64,000 nt of DNA from Vibrio penaeicida (GCF_030689305.1 NZ_JAUYVM010000016.1:62001-126000); one strand, 5' to 3'; positions 34,262 to 43,474 are shown, counted from the stretch's first letter. The notes: generated by a model not told the origin, from the letters alone. Translations and numbers: made by a program.

Positions 34262-35071
34262 TTACCAGCCTTTCACTACACCACCTTTGAAGATGTCCAT
34301 TGCCGCGTTGTAAACTTCGTCTGTTTGGTATGCTTTAACAAAGTTTTGTACGTTTTCTGCAGCTAGGTTTTCTTCGCGTGCAACAATCAGGTTTACGTAT
34401 GGAGAGTCTTTGTCTTCAACGAATACACCGTCTTTTTCAGGCGTTAGGTCGATGCTGCTTGCGTAAGTTGTGTTGATGATAGACAGCGCTACGTCGTCCA
34501 AAGAGCGTGGAAGTTGAGCGGCATCCAGTTCAACGATAGTGATGTTTTTCGGGTTAGCAACGATATCGCGTACAGTTGCTAGTAGACCAACACCCTCACG
34601 TAGAGTAAGAAGACCTTGTTGCTCTAGAAGAAGTAGAGAGCGACCAAGGTTTGTTGGGTCATTAGGAACAGCAATACGAGCGCCTTCTTGAATCTGATCA
34701 ACCGACGTCACTTGCTTAGAGTAACCTGCGATAGGGTAAACAAACGTGTTACCAGCGATAGTCAGTTTGTAACCACGATCCGTTACTTGCTGATCAAGAT
34801 ATGGCTTGTGCTGGAATGCGTTAATGTCGATAGATTGGTCATCGAGTGCTGCGTTTGGTGTTACGTAATCGGTAAACGTCACTAACTCTACATCTAGGTT
34901 GTATTTCTCTTTCGCTACTTTTGCAGCCACTTCAGCAACTTGTGCTTCTGCACCTGCCATTACGCCAACTTTGATTTTGCTTGTGTCGACTTCTTTCTCG
35001 CCACAGCCAGTCAGTACTAATGCAGACGCTGCTGCTGCGATTGCCAAAAGGCTTTTAAGGTTATATTTCAT
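34262..35071 (-). CDS. metQ: Methionine ABC transporter substrate-binding lipoprotein
   Basis: A 269-residue NlpA-family lipoprotein with lipobox LTGCGEK (Cys at about 23). The mature part begins with IKVGVMAGAEAQVAEVA and contains NAFQHKPYLDQQ, both typical of MetQ, which binds D- and L-methionine in the periplasm. Last gene of metN-metI-metQ, 65 bases after metI. Confidence 0.96.
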   Translation of the reverse strand: MKYNLKSLLAIAAAASALVLTGCGEKEVDTSKIKVGVMAGAEAQVAEVAAKVAKEKYNLDVELVTFTDYVTPNAALDDQSIDINAFQHKPYLDQQVTDRGYKLTIAGNTFVYPIAGYSKQVTSVDQIQEGARIAVPNDPTNLGRSLLLLEQQGLLTLREGVGLLATVRDIVANPKNITIVELDAAQLPRSLDDVALSIINTTYASSIDLTPEKDGVFVEDKDSPYVNLIVAREENLAAENVQNFVKAYQTDEVYNAAMDIFKGGVVKGW

Positions 35072-35136
35072 TGTATTCTCCTTAATTCTAAATCCAAAAA
35101 TTCTTTATTTATTAACTATTAACGTTAAAACTTGAG

Positions 35137-35820
35137 TTATCTGTGGTCAACGCGACGTACAAGCGCGTCACCGATTGATTGAATGATTTGTACCAGTACG
35201 ATAAGCATCACCACGGTAACGGCCATAATCACAACATCGTATCGGTGGAAGCCGTAGCGAATCGCGACATCCCCTAAACCGCCGCCTCCAACTGTGCCAG
35301 CCATTGCCGAATAGCTCACTAATGTAACCATAGTGATGGTTACAGAGTTCACGATGGTAGGTAGTGCTTCAGGAAGCAGTACTTTCGTAATGATTTGAGT
35401 TGGCGTTGCGCCCATAGATTGCGCGGCTTCAACAAGCCCATTTGGTACTTCGAGTAGCGCACCTTCAATCAGGCGAGCAACAAATGGGATAGCACCAATG
35501 GTTAACGGCACAATTGCTGCCGTGGTGCCGATAAATGTGCCAACAAGTAATTTGGTGACAGGGATAATGGCAACCATTAGAACCAAAAATGGTACAGAGC
35601 GCCCGATGTTCACAATCGCACCTAGAACATTATTTAAAGCGATATTTTCCAGTAAGCCACCTTTCTTAGTGGTGTGTAAAATAACACCTAAGGGGATACC
35701 CACAGCGAACCCAACGATGCCTGCAACCGCTACCATGTATAGGGTTTCCCACGTTGCACCCAGCAAAAGATCGCCATTTAGGCTTAGCCACTCTGTTACT
35801 GACTTAAAGGACATAACCAA
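35137..35820 (-). CDS. metI: Methionine ABC transporter permease
   Basis: A 227-residue inner-membrane permease with five TM helices and the EAA loop EAAQSMGATPTQIITKVLLPEALP (about 130-153). The two likely starts, at 35820 and 35814, are both within the metN 3' end, so translation is coupled. It forms the channel of the MetNIQ importer. Confidence 0.95.
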   Translation of the reverse strand: MVMSFKSVTEWLSLNGDLLLGATWETLYMVAVAGIVGFAVGIPLGVILHTTKKGGLLENIALNNVLGAIVNIGRSVPFLVLMVAIIPVTKLLVGTFIGTTAAIVPLTIGAIPFVARLIEGALLEVPNGLVEAAQSMGATPTQIITKVLLPEALPTIVNSVTITMVTLVSYSAMAGTVGGGGLGDVAIRYGFHRYDVVIMAVTVVMLIVLVQIIQSIGDALVRRVDHR

Positions 35821-36838
35821 GTACCTCTACTTTTACTTTGTGTTCGCGGATAAAATCGAGCGCTGCTTTTTCGCTTTCTTCGTCGCCAAAGAGCTCTGCG
35901 ACCATCATTCCGAATTTCACGCCGCCAGCGTAATCCAAGTCGGAGCTTAAAATGCTCACATCAATACCGTAGTTTCGAGCGATTTGCGTCATCAGTGGTG
36001 CGTCGGTGCTCGCGCCCGTAAACTCTAAGCGAACCAACGGGTAGCTACCTTCAACACGTTCTGACTGCAAACGAACTTGGTAATCTTCAGGAATGGAAAG
36101 ATCCAAAGTGGAGCGAATGAAATTGTGTGCTAGTTCAGTTTTAGGGTGAGCAAATATTTCGCCAACGGTGCCTTTCTCAACCAGTTTTCCATCTCCAATG
36201 ATGGCAACTTCATGACAGATGCTTTTAACCACATCCATTTCATGCGTAATCAGTAGAATGGTGATATTGAGCTGTCGGTTGATTTTTTTCAGCAGCTCAA
36301 GAATCGACTGAGTTGTCGCTGGGTCTAGTGCGCTGGTCGCCTCATCACATAATAAAACCTTTGGATCCGATGCCAATGCACGAGCAATCGCAACACGCTG
36401 CTTTTGTCCACCGCTTAGGTTCGCTGGGTAGGTGTCACGTTTGTCGCTTAGCCCAACCAGCGCCAAAAGTTCGGTTATCTTACTTTCGATTTTTGATTTG
36501 TCTGCGTTCGCAAGCTCTAGTGGAAGAGCGACATTTTCAAATACCGTACGTGAAGATAGTAGATTAAAGTGCTGAAATATCATGCCGATGTTACGGCGCG
36601 CTTTTCCAAGCTCGGACTTAGAAAGCTTTGTTAAGTCGACACCATCTACGATAACTTCGCCAGACGTTGGTGCTTCTAACATGTTAACGCAACGAATCAG
36701 TGTGCTTTTCCCTGCACCGGAAGATCCAATGACGCCAAAGATTGCGCCTTGGGGAATAGATAGGTTGATGTCTATTAAGGCGTTAATCTCTTTACTGCCT
36801 TGATAGAAAACCTTATTTACTTGATTAATTTCAATCAT
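35804..36838 (-). CDS. metN: Methionine ABC transporter ATP-binding protein
   Basis: A 344-residue ATPase: Walker A GSSGAGKST (about 38-46), ABC signature LSGGQKQRVAIARAL, Walker B VLLCDEATSALD and switch His in LLITHEMDV. The C-terminal NIL domain (about 265-344) binds methionine and causes trans-inhibition of transport in E. coli. First gene of the operon; its upstream region has MetJ boxes. Confidence 0.97.
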   Translation of the reverse strand: MIEINQVNKVFYQGSKEINALIDINLSIPQGAIFGVIGSSGAGKSTLIRCVNMLEAPTSGEVIVDGVDLTKLSKSELGKARRNIGMIFQHFNLLSSRTVFENVALPLELANADKSKIESKITELLALVGLSDKRDTYPANLSGGQKQRVAIARALASDPKVLLCDEATSALDPATTQSILELLKKINRQLNITILLITHEMDVVKSICHEVAIIGDGKLVEKGTVGEIFAHPKTELAHNFIRSTLDLSIPEDYQVRLQSERVEGSYPLVRLEFTGASTDAPLMTQIARNYGIDVSILSSDLDYAGGVKFGMMVAELFGDEESEKAALDFIREHKVKVEVLGYVL

Positions 36839-36957
36839 ATAAACAACCGTGCGGAATAAACTGAAAAGCGAATAGAGTGAACAGAATAATATTTTGAACT
36901 TGCTCTAAATTTTCAGTCGATGCTATGGCTTTCTGTTTTTTAAGTCAATAGATATTT

Positions 36958-36981
36958 TTACGTCTAGACGTCTATATAGCT
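36958..36981 (-). promoter_or_regulatory. MetJ operator (met boxes) upstream of metN
   Basis: Three adjacent 8-base units, TTACGTCT, AGACGTCT and ATATAGCT, at 36958-36981. The middle one is a perfect met box (AGACGTCT) and the first matches at 6 of 8. It lies about 120 bases before metN in a 307-base gap shared with divergent gmhB; I see nothing else firm in that gap. Confidence 0.85.
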
Positions 36982-37145
36982 TTGCAAATAATGGGTGATT
37001 TTTACTTAAAGCAAGGATATGCATACGCTCGCGAGCATTTTTGCCGCTTATTCCCCCATCGAGGCTAAAAAGTAATTGCATAGTGCGAAGTGCTATAAAG
37101 CATGTAATAATTTGTTCTGATTAAGGGTGTATTGAGGATTCAATT

Positions 37146-37697
37146 TTGGCTAAACCTGCCGTTTTTCTTGACCGTGATGGTGTGATCAACGTAGACCACG
37201 GTTACGTGCATGATGAACATAGTTTTGAATACATAGATGGTGTATTTGAAGCAACAAAGCAACTTCAAGACATGGGGTACCTACTGGTACTTGTTACGAA
37301 TCAATCTGGAATAGCGCGAGGGATGTTTAGCGAAGATCGCTTTCTTTCTCTTACTCAGTGGATGGATTGGAACTTCGTTGACAATGGTGTTGATTTTGAT
37401 GGTTTTTATTATTGTCCGCATCACTCTGAACATGGTGTCGGGGATTACAAGCAAGATTGTGAATGCCGAAAACCCAAGCCCGGTATGTTTATTTCTGCCC
37501 GTGATTTCTTAAAAATAGACATGAAAAATTCCGTTATGGTGGGTGACAAAGCGGAAGATATGATGGCCGCTCAATCAGCGGGTGTTGGAACACGAGTGCT
37601 TGTCCGTACTGGGAAACCTGTAACCGAGAAAGGAGAATCTTTGGCGTCAGTCGTATTAGACAGTATCAAAGATGTCCCTGCCTACCTTAAGAGCTAG
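37146..37697 (+). CDS. gmhB: D-glycero-beta-D-manno-heptose-1,7-bisphosphate 7-phosphatase
   Basis: A 183-residue HAD phosphatase of ADP-heptose synthesis for the LPS core. Nucleophile motif VFLDRDGVINVDHGYVHD is at the N-terminus, VLVTNQSGIARG follows, and a zinc-binding cluster is visible as CPHHSEHGVGDYKQDCECRKPKPG. The start is a TTG with GAGG eight bases before; no ATG fits the conserved N-terminus. Divergent from metN and only 8 bases before the next gene. Confidence 0.94.
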   Translation: MAKPAVFLDRDGVINVDHGYVHDEHSFEYIDGVFEATKQLQDMGYLLVLVTNQSGIARGMFSEDRFLSLTQWMDWNFVDNGVDFDGFYYCPHHSEHGVGDYKQDCECRKPKPGMFISARDFLKIDMKNSVMVGDKAEDMMAAQSAGVGTRVLVRTGKPVTEKGESLASVVLDSIKDVPAYLKS

Positions 37698-37705
37698 CCT
37701 GTTCC

Positions 37706-38059
37706 ATGTTGAAAACATTAATAATGGTTAGCGCACTGTTGGTGAGCACGGGGTTTATGGTCACTGGCTGCAGTTCAAGCACTCCGGTTAATAACGCATA
37801 TATATGTGGTGAAGACTTAGAAATATGGACACACCACATTAATGAGTATGAGTTGCAATTGGAAATAAACAATGAGCGCTTTCTAATGGATCGCGTGCCG
37901 AGTGCTTCTGGTGAGAAATTTGAGAATCGTCGTATGGGGTATGTTTTCTGGATGAAAGGGACCCAAGCCAGTCTGTCTTTGCCTAATGTTCCGATGCAAA
38001 TGTGCAATCAAATTACGCCTAAAAAGACATCGCTATCGTCTAAAAATACCTTGTTTTAA
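37706..38059 (+). CDS. MliC-like lipoprotein (candidate C-type lysozyme inhibitor)
   Basis: A 117-residue lipoprotein with lipobox VTGC (Cys at about 22). The mature part has a Cys near the start (YICGED), the block RVPSASGEKFEN and then YVFWMKGTQASLSL, and a closing Cys (MQMCNQ). This Cys - SASG.xF - FW.KG..A - Cys order is the pattern of membrane-bound C-type lysozyme inhibitors (MliC/PliC). The assignment is by pattern only. It follows gmhB by 8 bases and is probably co-transcribed. Confidence 0.62.
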   Translation: MLKTLIMVSALLVSTGFMVTGCSSSTPVNNAYICGEDLEIWTHHINEYELQLEINNERFLMDRVPSASGEKFENRRMGYVFWMKGTQASLSLPNVPMQMCNQITPKKTSLSSKNTLF

Positions 38060-38155
38060 GTATTTATCTCACTCTTTCTTTGAGGGAATATTGCAATTCG
38101 ATGCCAAACTTCGGCAATATTCCTTTATCACTACGACAAGTAAATTTGAAACCCT

Positions 38156-39106
38156 ATGAGTAAGAAGCTCACTATTTTGGATATCGCTCGATTAGCAGGG
38201 GTCGGTAAATCGACGGTTTCTCGTGTTTTAACGAACGATCCAAAAGTAAAACCAGATACCCGTAAAAAGGTAGAGCAAATCATTTCTGAATCTGGTTATG
38301 TCCCGTCTAAGTCCGCTCAATCAATGAGAGGAGGCAGTCAGAAAGTCATCGGAGTGATTATTTCTCGTTTGGATTCTCCCTCAGAGAACCTTGTCGTCAG
38401 CCCGCTTTTAAAAACGTTGTATGCCGCTGGGTACGATGTCGTGATCATGGAAAGCCAATTCGACTGCGAAAAGACCAATGAGCACCTTGCTGTTTTAAAG
38501 CGTCGAAATGTTGATGGTGTAATTGTGTTTGGTTTTTCAGATTGCGATATGTACGAGCTGGAATCTTGGGGGCACAGAGCGGTAGTCATTGCGTCGGATT
38601 CTTCTGAAATATCTTCCGTGAATTACAACAATCAATCCGTCATCGAGATGGCCTTGAATCAACTTAGCCAACAGAACAAAACACACATTGCCTTTATTGG
38701 TGTGGATGATACGGATGTGACAACGGGCCGTTTGCGTACGCAAGCTTACATTCGGTGGTGTGAAAGCCATGCGTTAACGCCTAATTACACGACGGGTGCA
38801 CTGAGTCATGAAAGCGGTTATCACTTAGTCGATACGGTATTGGGTACAAAAACGGATGCCATTGTGTGTGCCAGTGATTCAATTGCATTAGGCGTCAATA
38901 AAAGGCTTCAAGAGCTCGGTAAAACCGACGTAACTGTATTTGGTGTCGGTGGGAACGCTTTACTTTCGTTTTTGTTTCCAAACACACAGAGTATTGACCC
39001 GGGGTATGCGGAAGCTGGAAGAAAAGCCGCTAACCTGCTCGTCGACCAACTGCAGAATCAATCGGAGGTGACTCACGTCACTCTAACCCCTTCTCTTCCC
39101 AGTTAG
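38156..39106 (+). CDS. treR: Trehalose operon repressor, LacI family
   Basis: A 316-residue LacI-type regulator. N-terminal helix-turn-helix (LTILDIARLAGVGKSTVSRVL) with hinge, then a periplasmic-binding-like effector domain; FGVGGNALLSFLFP and SIDPGYAEAGRKAANLLVDQL match TreR. The inducer is probably trehalose-6-phosphate. It is upstream of treB on the same strand, and two operators lie between. Confidence 0.93.
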   Translation: MSKKLTILDIARLAGVGKSTVSRVLTNDPKVKPDTRKKVEQIISESGYVPSKSAQSMRGGSQKVIGVIISRLDSPSENLVVSPLLKTLYAAGYDVVIMESQFDCEKTNEHLAVLKRRNVDGVIVFGFSDCDMYELESWGHRAVVIASDSSEISSVNYNNQSVIEMALNQLSQQNKTHIAFIGVDDTDVTTGRLRTQAYIRWCESHALTPNYTTGALSHESGYHLVDTVLGTKTDAIVCASDSIALGVNKRLQELGKTDVTVFGVGGNALLSFLFPNTQSIDPGYAEAGRKAANLLVDQLQNQSEVTHVTLTPSLPS

Positions 39107-39186
39107 CGTACAATTTTCCAACTCGTTGTAATTTTATAAGAATAAAAATTCAGTACTTCTTTTTCTATTTATCACTACATTTTTAA

Positions 39187-39202
39187 TGTGATCATGTTCA
39201 AT
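39187..39202 (+). promoter_or_regulatory. CRP-like site upstream of treB
   Basis: TGTGA-TCATGT-TCAAT matches the CRP consensus TGTGA-N6-TCACA at 8 of 10 positions and lies just before the first TreR operator. Confidence 0.55.
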
Positions 39203-39204
39203 TA

Positions 39205-39275
39205 ATGGGACTGTTCCCATTTTGATTTATTATTAGTGATGTCAATATGAATGATAATAATTGGGAACGGTCCCA
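39205..39275. promoter_or_regulatory. Two TreR operators upstream of treB
   Basis: ATGGGACTGTTCCCAT at 39205-39220 and TGGGAACGGTCCCA at 39262-39275 are near-perfect palindromes of the TreR type (GGGA-CG-TCCC). Their centres are 56 bases apart. They lie in the 212-base gap between treR and treB, so repression with looping or dual binding is plausible. Confidence 0.8.
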
Positions 39276-39318
39276 TAAAAAATAAAATAGAACGTGAATT
39301 CAAATAGGGTGAACAGTT

Positions 39319-40743
39319 ATGAGTAAGGTAGCGAAGAAAGATGTCGCCAAAATCCTCGAACTTGTAGGGGGAAGCGATAACATTGCGAGTGTAAGCCATT
39401 GTTTAACTCGATTGCGCTTTGTACTAAATGATACCGATGCAGCGGATGTGAAAGGGCTAGAGAGCATTTCTATTGTTCGTGGTTGTTTTACAAATGCTGG
39501 TCAATTTCAAGTTGTGATTGGCAATGAAGTGGACGATGTCTATAAGCTTTTACTTGAACTTTCAGGGAAAAGCAGCGCTAGCAAAGACGATTCGAAATTG
39601 GCGGCTCGTCAGAACATGAATATTTTAGAGCGCAGCATCTCCCACCTAGCCGAAATTTTTGTTCCCCTTCTACCGGCGATCATTACGGGTGGTTTGATTC
39701 TTGGCTTTCGCAACGTTATTGGCGATATCAAGATGTTTGATGGTCAAACACTGACGCAAATCAGTCAGTTTTGGGCGACCGTCCATTCGTTTCTATGGCT
39801 AATTGGTGAAGCGATTTTCTTCTTCCTACCCGTCGGCGTATGTTGGGCTACGGTGAAGAAGCTGGGTGGTACGCCAATACTGGGTATTACATTAGGTGTG
39901 ACATTAGTTTCACCCCAACTTATGAACGCTTATTTAATTGGTAAAGAAGTGCCCGAAGTGTGGGACTTTGGATTGTTTGTGATTGAAAAAGTGGGTTATC
40001 AGGCACAAGTGATACCTGCAATGTTGGCGGGTGTAGCACTGGCATTTATAGAGACAAACCTCAAGCGAATTGTACCGGGATACCTGTACCTCGTTGTGGT
40101 GCCATTTGTGTCTATTCTGTTGTCTGTGATCCTTGCCCATTCGTTGATCGGTCCTTTCGGGCGTTTACTGGGCGACGGTGTTGCGTTTGCTGCTAAAGCA
40201 GCAATGACGGGTGACTTCGCCATTATTGGTGCCACCGTGTTTGGATTCCTTTACGCACCGTTAGTGATCACCGGTGTTCACCACACAACCAATGCTGTTG
40301 ATTTACAGTTAATGCAAGAGTTGGGTGGTACGCCAATTTGGCCACTAATCGCATTGTCTAATATTGCACAGGCTTCTGCTGTCGTCGGTATCATCATTAT
40401 CAGCCGTAAAGAAGGTGAGCGAGATGTCTCTGTTCCTGCTGCCATTTCCGCCTACCTTGGTGTAACGGAGCCAGCGATGTACGGTATCAACCTCAAATAC
40501 AAATTCCCAATGCTAAGTGCTATGGCTGGTTCCGCTATTGCGGCGGCAATATGTGGTAGTGCGGGGGTGATGGCAAACGGTATTGGTGTCGGTGGTCTGC
40601 CAGGTATTCTCTCTATCCAGCCTCAATACTGGACTATATTCAGCATCGCCATGCTAGTTGCGATTTTTGTACCTGCGATGTTGACTCTCTTCTTCTATAA
40701 GCGCGCTCAACATAAAGGCAATTTAGAAACAGCAGCCGCATAA
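39319..40743 (+). CDS. treB: PTS trehalose-specific EIIBC component
   Basis: A 474-residue membrane protein that imports and phosphorylates trehalose. The EIIB domain (about 1-85) has the phospho-Cys in VSHCLTRLRF; the EIIC domain (about 110-460) has about ten TM helices and the sugar-site motif VTGVHHTTNAVD. No EIIA domain is fused, so phosphate must come from a separate EIIA, probably EIIA-Glc as in E. coli. Confidence 0.96.
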   Translation: MSKVAKKDVAKILELVGGSDNIASVSHCLTRLRFVLNDTDAADVKGLESISIVRGCFTNAGQFQVVIGNEVDDVYKLLLELSGKSSASKDDSKLAARQNMNILERSISHLAEIFVPLLPAIITGGLILGFRNVIGDIKMFDGQTLTQISQFWATVHSFLWLIGEAIFFFLPVGVCWATVKKLGGTPILGITLGVTLVSPQLMNAYLIGKEVPEVWDFGLFVIEKVGYQAQVIPAMLAGVALAFIETNLKRIVPGYLYLVVVPFVSILLSVILAHSLIGPFGRLLGDGVAFAAKAAMTGDFAIIGATVFGFLYAPLVITGVHHTTNAVDLQLMQELGGTPIWPLIALSNIAQASAVVGIIIISRKEGERDVSVPAAISAYLGVTEPAMYGINLKYKFPMLSAMAGSAIAAAICGSAGVMANGIGVGGLPGILSIQPQYWTIFSIAMLVAIFVPAMLTLFFYKRAQHKGNLETAAA

Positions 40744-40749
40744 CATACA

Positions 40750-40788
40750 GCAGGCAGCCTGCTCTCTTCCCCCTTGTTGGCTGCCTGC
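40750..40788 (+). promoter_or_regulatory. Intercistronic stem-loop between treB and treC
   Basis: GCAGGCAGCC (40750-40759) pairs perfectly with GGCTGCCTGC (40779-40788) around a 19-base loop. It lacks a T tract, so it may stabilise treB mRNA or adjust the treB/treC ratio rather than end transcription. Confidence 0.55.
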
Positions 40789-40810
40789 GCTTTACTCTGA
40801 GATCGAAATA

Positions 40811-42502
40811 ATGACTATTCATAACGACTGGTGGCGCAAAGCGTCTATTTACCAAATCTATCCTAAAAGTTTTTGTGACAGTGGAAGTTCTGGCACTGGA
40901 GACATTCAGGGGATTATTTCAAAGTTAGAGTATTTGAAAGCTCTGGGCATTGACGCTATCTGGTTAACCCCTGTTTACTGTTCTCCGATGGTCGACAATG
41001 GTTATGACATTTCGGATTACTTTGCCATTAACCCTGATTTCGGCACTATGACTGATTTTGATGAATTGATTGCCGCGGCACATCGCCAAGGGATTCGTCT
41101 TATCATGGATATCGTCGTTAACCATACGTCGACAGAGCATGCTTGGTTCCAATCGGCTTTGGGTGACAATAATAGCCCATACCGCGACTACTATATTTGG
41201 CGAGATCCGCTCAATGGTGATGTTCCTAATAACTGGGAATCTAAATTTGGTGGTTCAGCGTGGGAGCTTGATGAATCCACCAACCAATATTATCTGCATT
41301 TATTTGCTAAAGAGCAGGCTGATCTGAATTGGGAAAACCCTCAAGTCCGTGAAGAAGTCAACGCGGTGATTGAGTATTGGGCAGAAAAAGGCGTTGATGG
41401 GTTCCGTTTGGATGTCATTAATCTCATTTCTAAACAGCAAGATTTCCCATCTGATGATGTGGGAGATGGTCGTCGATTTTACACTGACGGACCTCGCGTA
41501 CATGAATACCTACAAGAAATCAGCCAGACGGTATTTCAAAAATATGGCAGCGTCACCGTAGGGGAAATGTCTTCAACTACGCTAGAGCATTGCCAGAAAT
41601 ACTCTTCGATGGATGGAAAAGAATTATCCATGGTGTTTAACTTCCATCACCTTAAGGTGGATTATCCGAACGGTGAGAAGTGGGGGCTTGCTCCGTTTGA
41701 TTTTCTTCAATTGAAATCCATATTTAACCACTGGCAGCAAGGCCTAAACGGAAAGGGGTGGGGCGCTCTATTTTGGTGTAATCACGATCAACCCCGCATA
41801 GTGAGTCGGTTGGGTAATGATGAGCAATACCGAGTCGAGTCAGCCAAAATGCTCGCCGCTTCCGTACACTTCATGCAAGGCACGCCATATATTTATCAAG
41901 GTGAAGAAATCGGTATGACAAACCCTCATTTTGATTCAATAGACCAATACCGAGATGTCGAAAGCACGAATATGTATGACATCATGGTGAATCAGAAAGG
42001 GGGGAGCTCCGACGACATGCTTCGTATTTTAGCGAGCAAGTCACGTGATAACTCTAGAACGCCTATGCAGTGGGATGATTCTGAAAATGCGGGGTTTACA
42101 CAAGGGACTCCTTGGATTGATGTTGCTAGAAATTACCGTGATGTGAATGCAATGACAGCGTTCGAAGATAAAGGCTCAGTCTTCTATTTTTATCAGTCAC
42201 TCATTCATCTACGCAAAGAACTACCCGTGATAACGGATGGGGATTACCAAGATTTAATGCCAGATCATCCGTCTGTTTTTGCCTACGCTCGTAGCAACGG
42301 CTATCAGACACTGATTTGTATTAATAACTTCTACGCAGAACAGGTCGAAATCAGCTTACCGAGTCGGTACAACATGAAAGAAGCAAAAGGTGTTCTTGGA
42401 AACTATCAAACCGTTGAGCAGTTGAGTTTGGTTCAGAGTTCGAATCAATCTCTTGAACCCTATGAAAGCCGTGTTTTTATTATTGAGAGTGTTTCGCACT
42501 AA
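40811..42502 (+). CDS. treC: Alpha,alpha-phosphotrehalase
   Basis: A 563-residue GH13 enzyme that hydrolyses trehalose-6-P to glucose and glucose-6-P in the cytoplasm. GH13 regions: DIVVNHTS, nucleophile Asp in GVDGFRLDVINL, acid/base Glu in VTVGEMSSTT and FWCNHDQPR. N-terminal WWRKASIYQIYPKSFCDS is typical. It follows treB by 67 bases with a stem-loop between, and ends at a strong terminator. Confidence 0.96.
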   Translation: MTIHNDWWRKASIYQIYPKSFCDSGSSGTGDIQGIISKLEYLKALGIDAIWLTPVYCSPMVDNGYDISDYFAINPDFGTMTDFDELIAAAHRQGIRLIMDIVVNHTSTEHAWFQSALGDNNSPYRDYYIWRDPLNGDVPNNWESKFGGSAWELDESTNQYYLHLFAKEQADLNWENPQVREEVNAVIEYWAEKGVDGFRLDVINLISKQQDFPSDDVGDGRRFYTDGPRVHEYLQEISQTVFQKYGSVTVGEMSSTTLEHCQKYSSMDGKELSMVFNFHHLKVDYPNGEKWGLAPFDFLQLKSIFNHWQQGLNGKGWGALFWCNHDQPRIVSRLGNDEQYRVESAKMLAASVHFMQGTPYIYQGEEIGMTNPHFDSIDQYRDVESTNMYDIMVNQKGGSSDDMLRILASKSRDNSRTPMQWDDSENAGFTQGTPWIDVARNYRDVNAMTAFEDKGSVFYFYQSLIHLRKELPVITDGDYQDLMPDHPSVFAYARSNGYQTLICINNFYAEQVEISLPSRYNMKEAKGVLGNYQTVEQLSLVQSSNQSLEPYESRVFIIESVSH

Positions 42503-42513
42503 AGTAAAGGCAT

Positions 42514-42548
42514 AAAAAAAGCCGGGCAATTGGATTGCCCGGTTTTTT
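42514..42548. terminator. Bidirectional terminator after treC
   Basis: CCGGGCAAT pairs with ATTGCCCGG around TGG, with A and T tracts on the two sides. It serves treC and the convergent yitT-type gene. Confidence 0.92.
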
Positions 42549-42570
42549 GTTGCTGACGTTGTTTTTTTTA

Positions 42571-43182
42571 TTAGTGTTGAACTGATCGCTTACTTACACT
42601 GTATCGCGTTGGTTTATGGTTCATAGCCAATACTAAGTTCAGCGCGATTGCCCCTAGAATAGACAAGCCGATGACTTCAAGCGAAACGAAAAAGAATGAT
42701 GCAATTAGAATCGCACAATCAATGATCATCTGGCTTTTTCCAACTGAGAACCCAGTCTTATCTTGAATAATCAAGCAAAGCACATTAAAACCACCAAGGC
42801 TGGTGTGATGTCGGAATAAGATCAGCATGCCCAGTCCCATCAATAATCCGCCCGATATCGCGCAGTAAAGTGGGTTAATGCTATCAATCTGAATCAGCCA
42901 GTGCAGGTTATCTGCGAATATAGACACAAGCGCACCAGAAATTAAACTGGTCAGCGCGAATCTTTTGCCAAAGCGTTTCCAGCCTAAAATATAGAATGGG
43001 ATATTTGATGCGAAATAGAGAACGCCGAAACTAAAAGGCACAAATTGGCTAATTAAAAGCGCTAACCCTGTGGTTCCACCCGTCAGTAAAGTCGCATTCT
43101 GTAAGAAGAATACGCCCTGCGCGACTAAAAATGTGCCTGTCAGTATTGCGATCCAATCTTCTTTTCTTGTGTGTTTTTCCAT
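42571..43182 (-). CDS. YitT-family membrane protein
   Basis: A 203-residue integral membrane protein with five to six TM helices. Family features: TLLTGGTTGLALLIS near residue 32, SNIPFYILGWKRFGKRFAL, and HHTSLGGFNVLCLIIQDKTG near 125. YitT proteins are widespread and uncharacterised in function. No DUF2179 ligand domain is present, so this is the short form. Divergent from glyA, with a 348-base gap that holds a PurR box. Confidence 0.85.
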   Translation of the reverse strand: MEKHTRKEDWIAILTGTFLVAQGVFFLQNATLLTGGTTGLALLISQFVPFSFGVLYFASNIPFYILGWKRFGKRFALTSLISGALVSIFADNLHWLIQIDSINPLYCAISGGLLMGLGMLILFRHHTSLGGFNVLCLIIQDKTGFSVGKSQMIIDCAILIASFFFVSLEVIGLSILGAIALNLVLAMNHKPTRYSVSKRSVQH

Positions 43183-43458
43183 TAAATTACATGTTAACTT
43201 ACCGAAATTGAGCGGAATACTAGTGAAAAACTGCTACTTTCGATAGCTTGAATGGTAATTCTACCTCTAACTTATGTATCTTTGATTTTACAGGGTGTAA
43301 ACCTTTAAGTTGACAGTGATATAGTTTAGGGAAACGATATAGACCACCACTATGATGAACACTCAAACGGAACATGAAATATCTACATAAAGAAAGTTGC
43401 AAAAGTCACTTTATGACGCAGATCAAATTATGTAGAATGCACCCCATCAAATACGGTG

Positions 43459-43474
43459 ACGAAAACGTTTGCTT
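43459..43474 (+). promoter_or_regulatory. PurR box upstream of glyA
   Basis: ACGAAAACGTTTGCTT matches the palindromic PurR consensus ACGAAAACGTTTGCGT at 15 of 16 positions and lies 57-72 bases before the glyA ATG. GlyA is a known PurR target in E. coli because it makes one-carbon units for purine synthesis. The rest of the gap from 43183 shows no gene. Confidence 0.8.
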
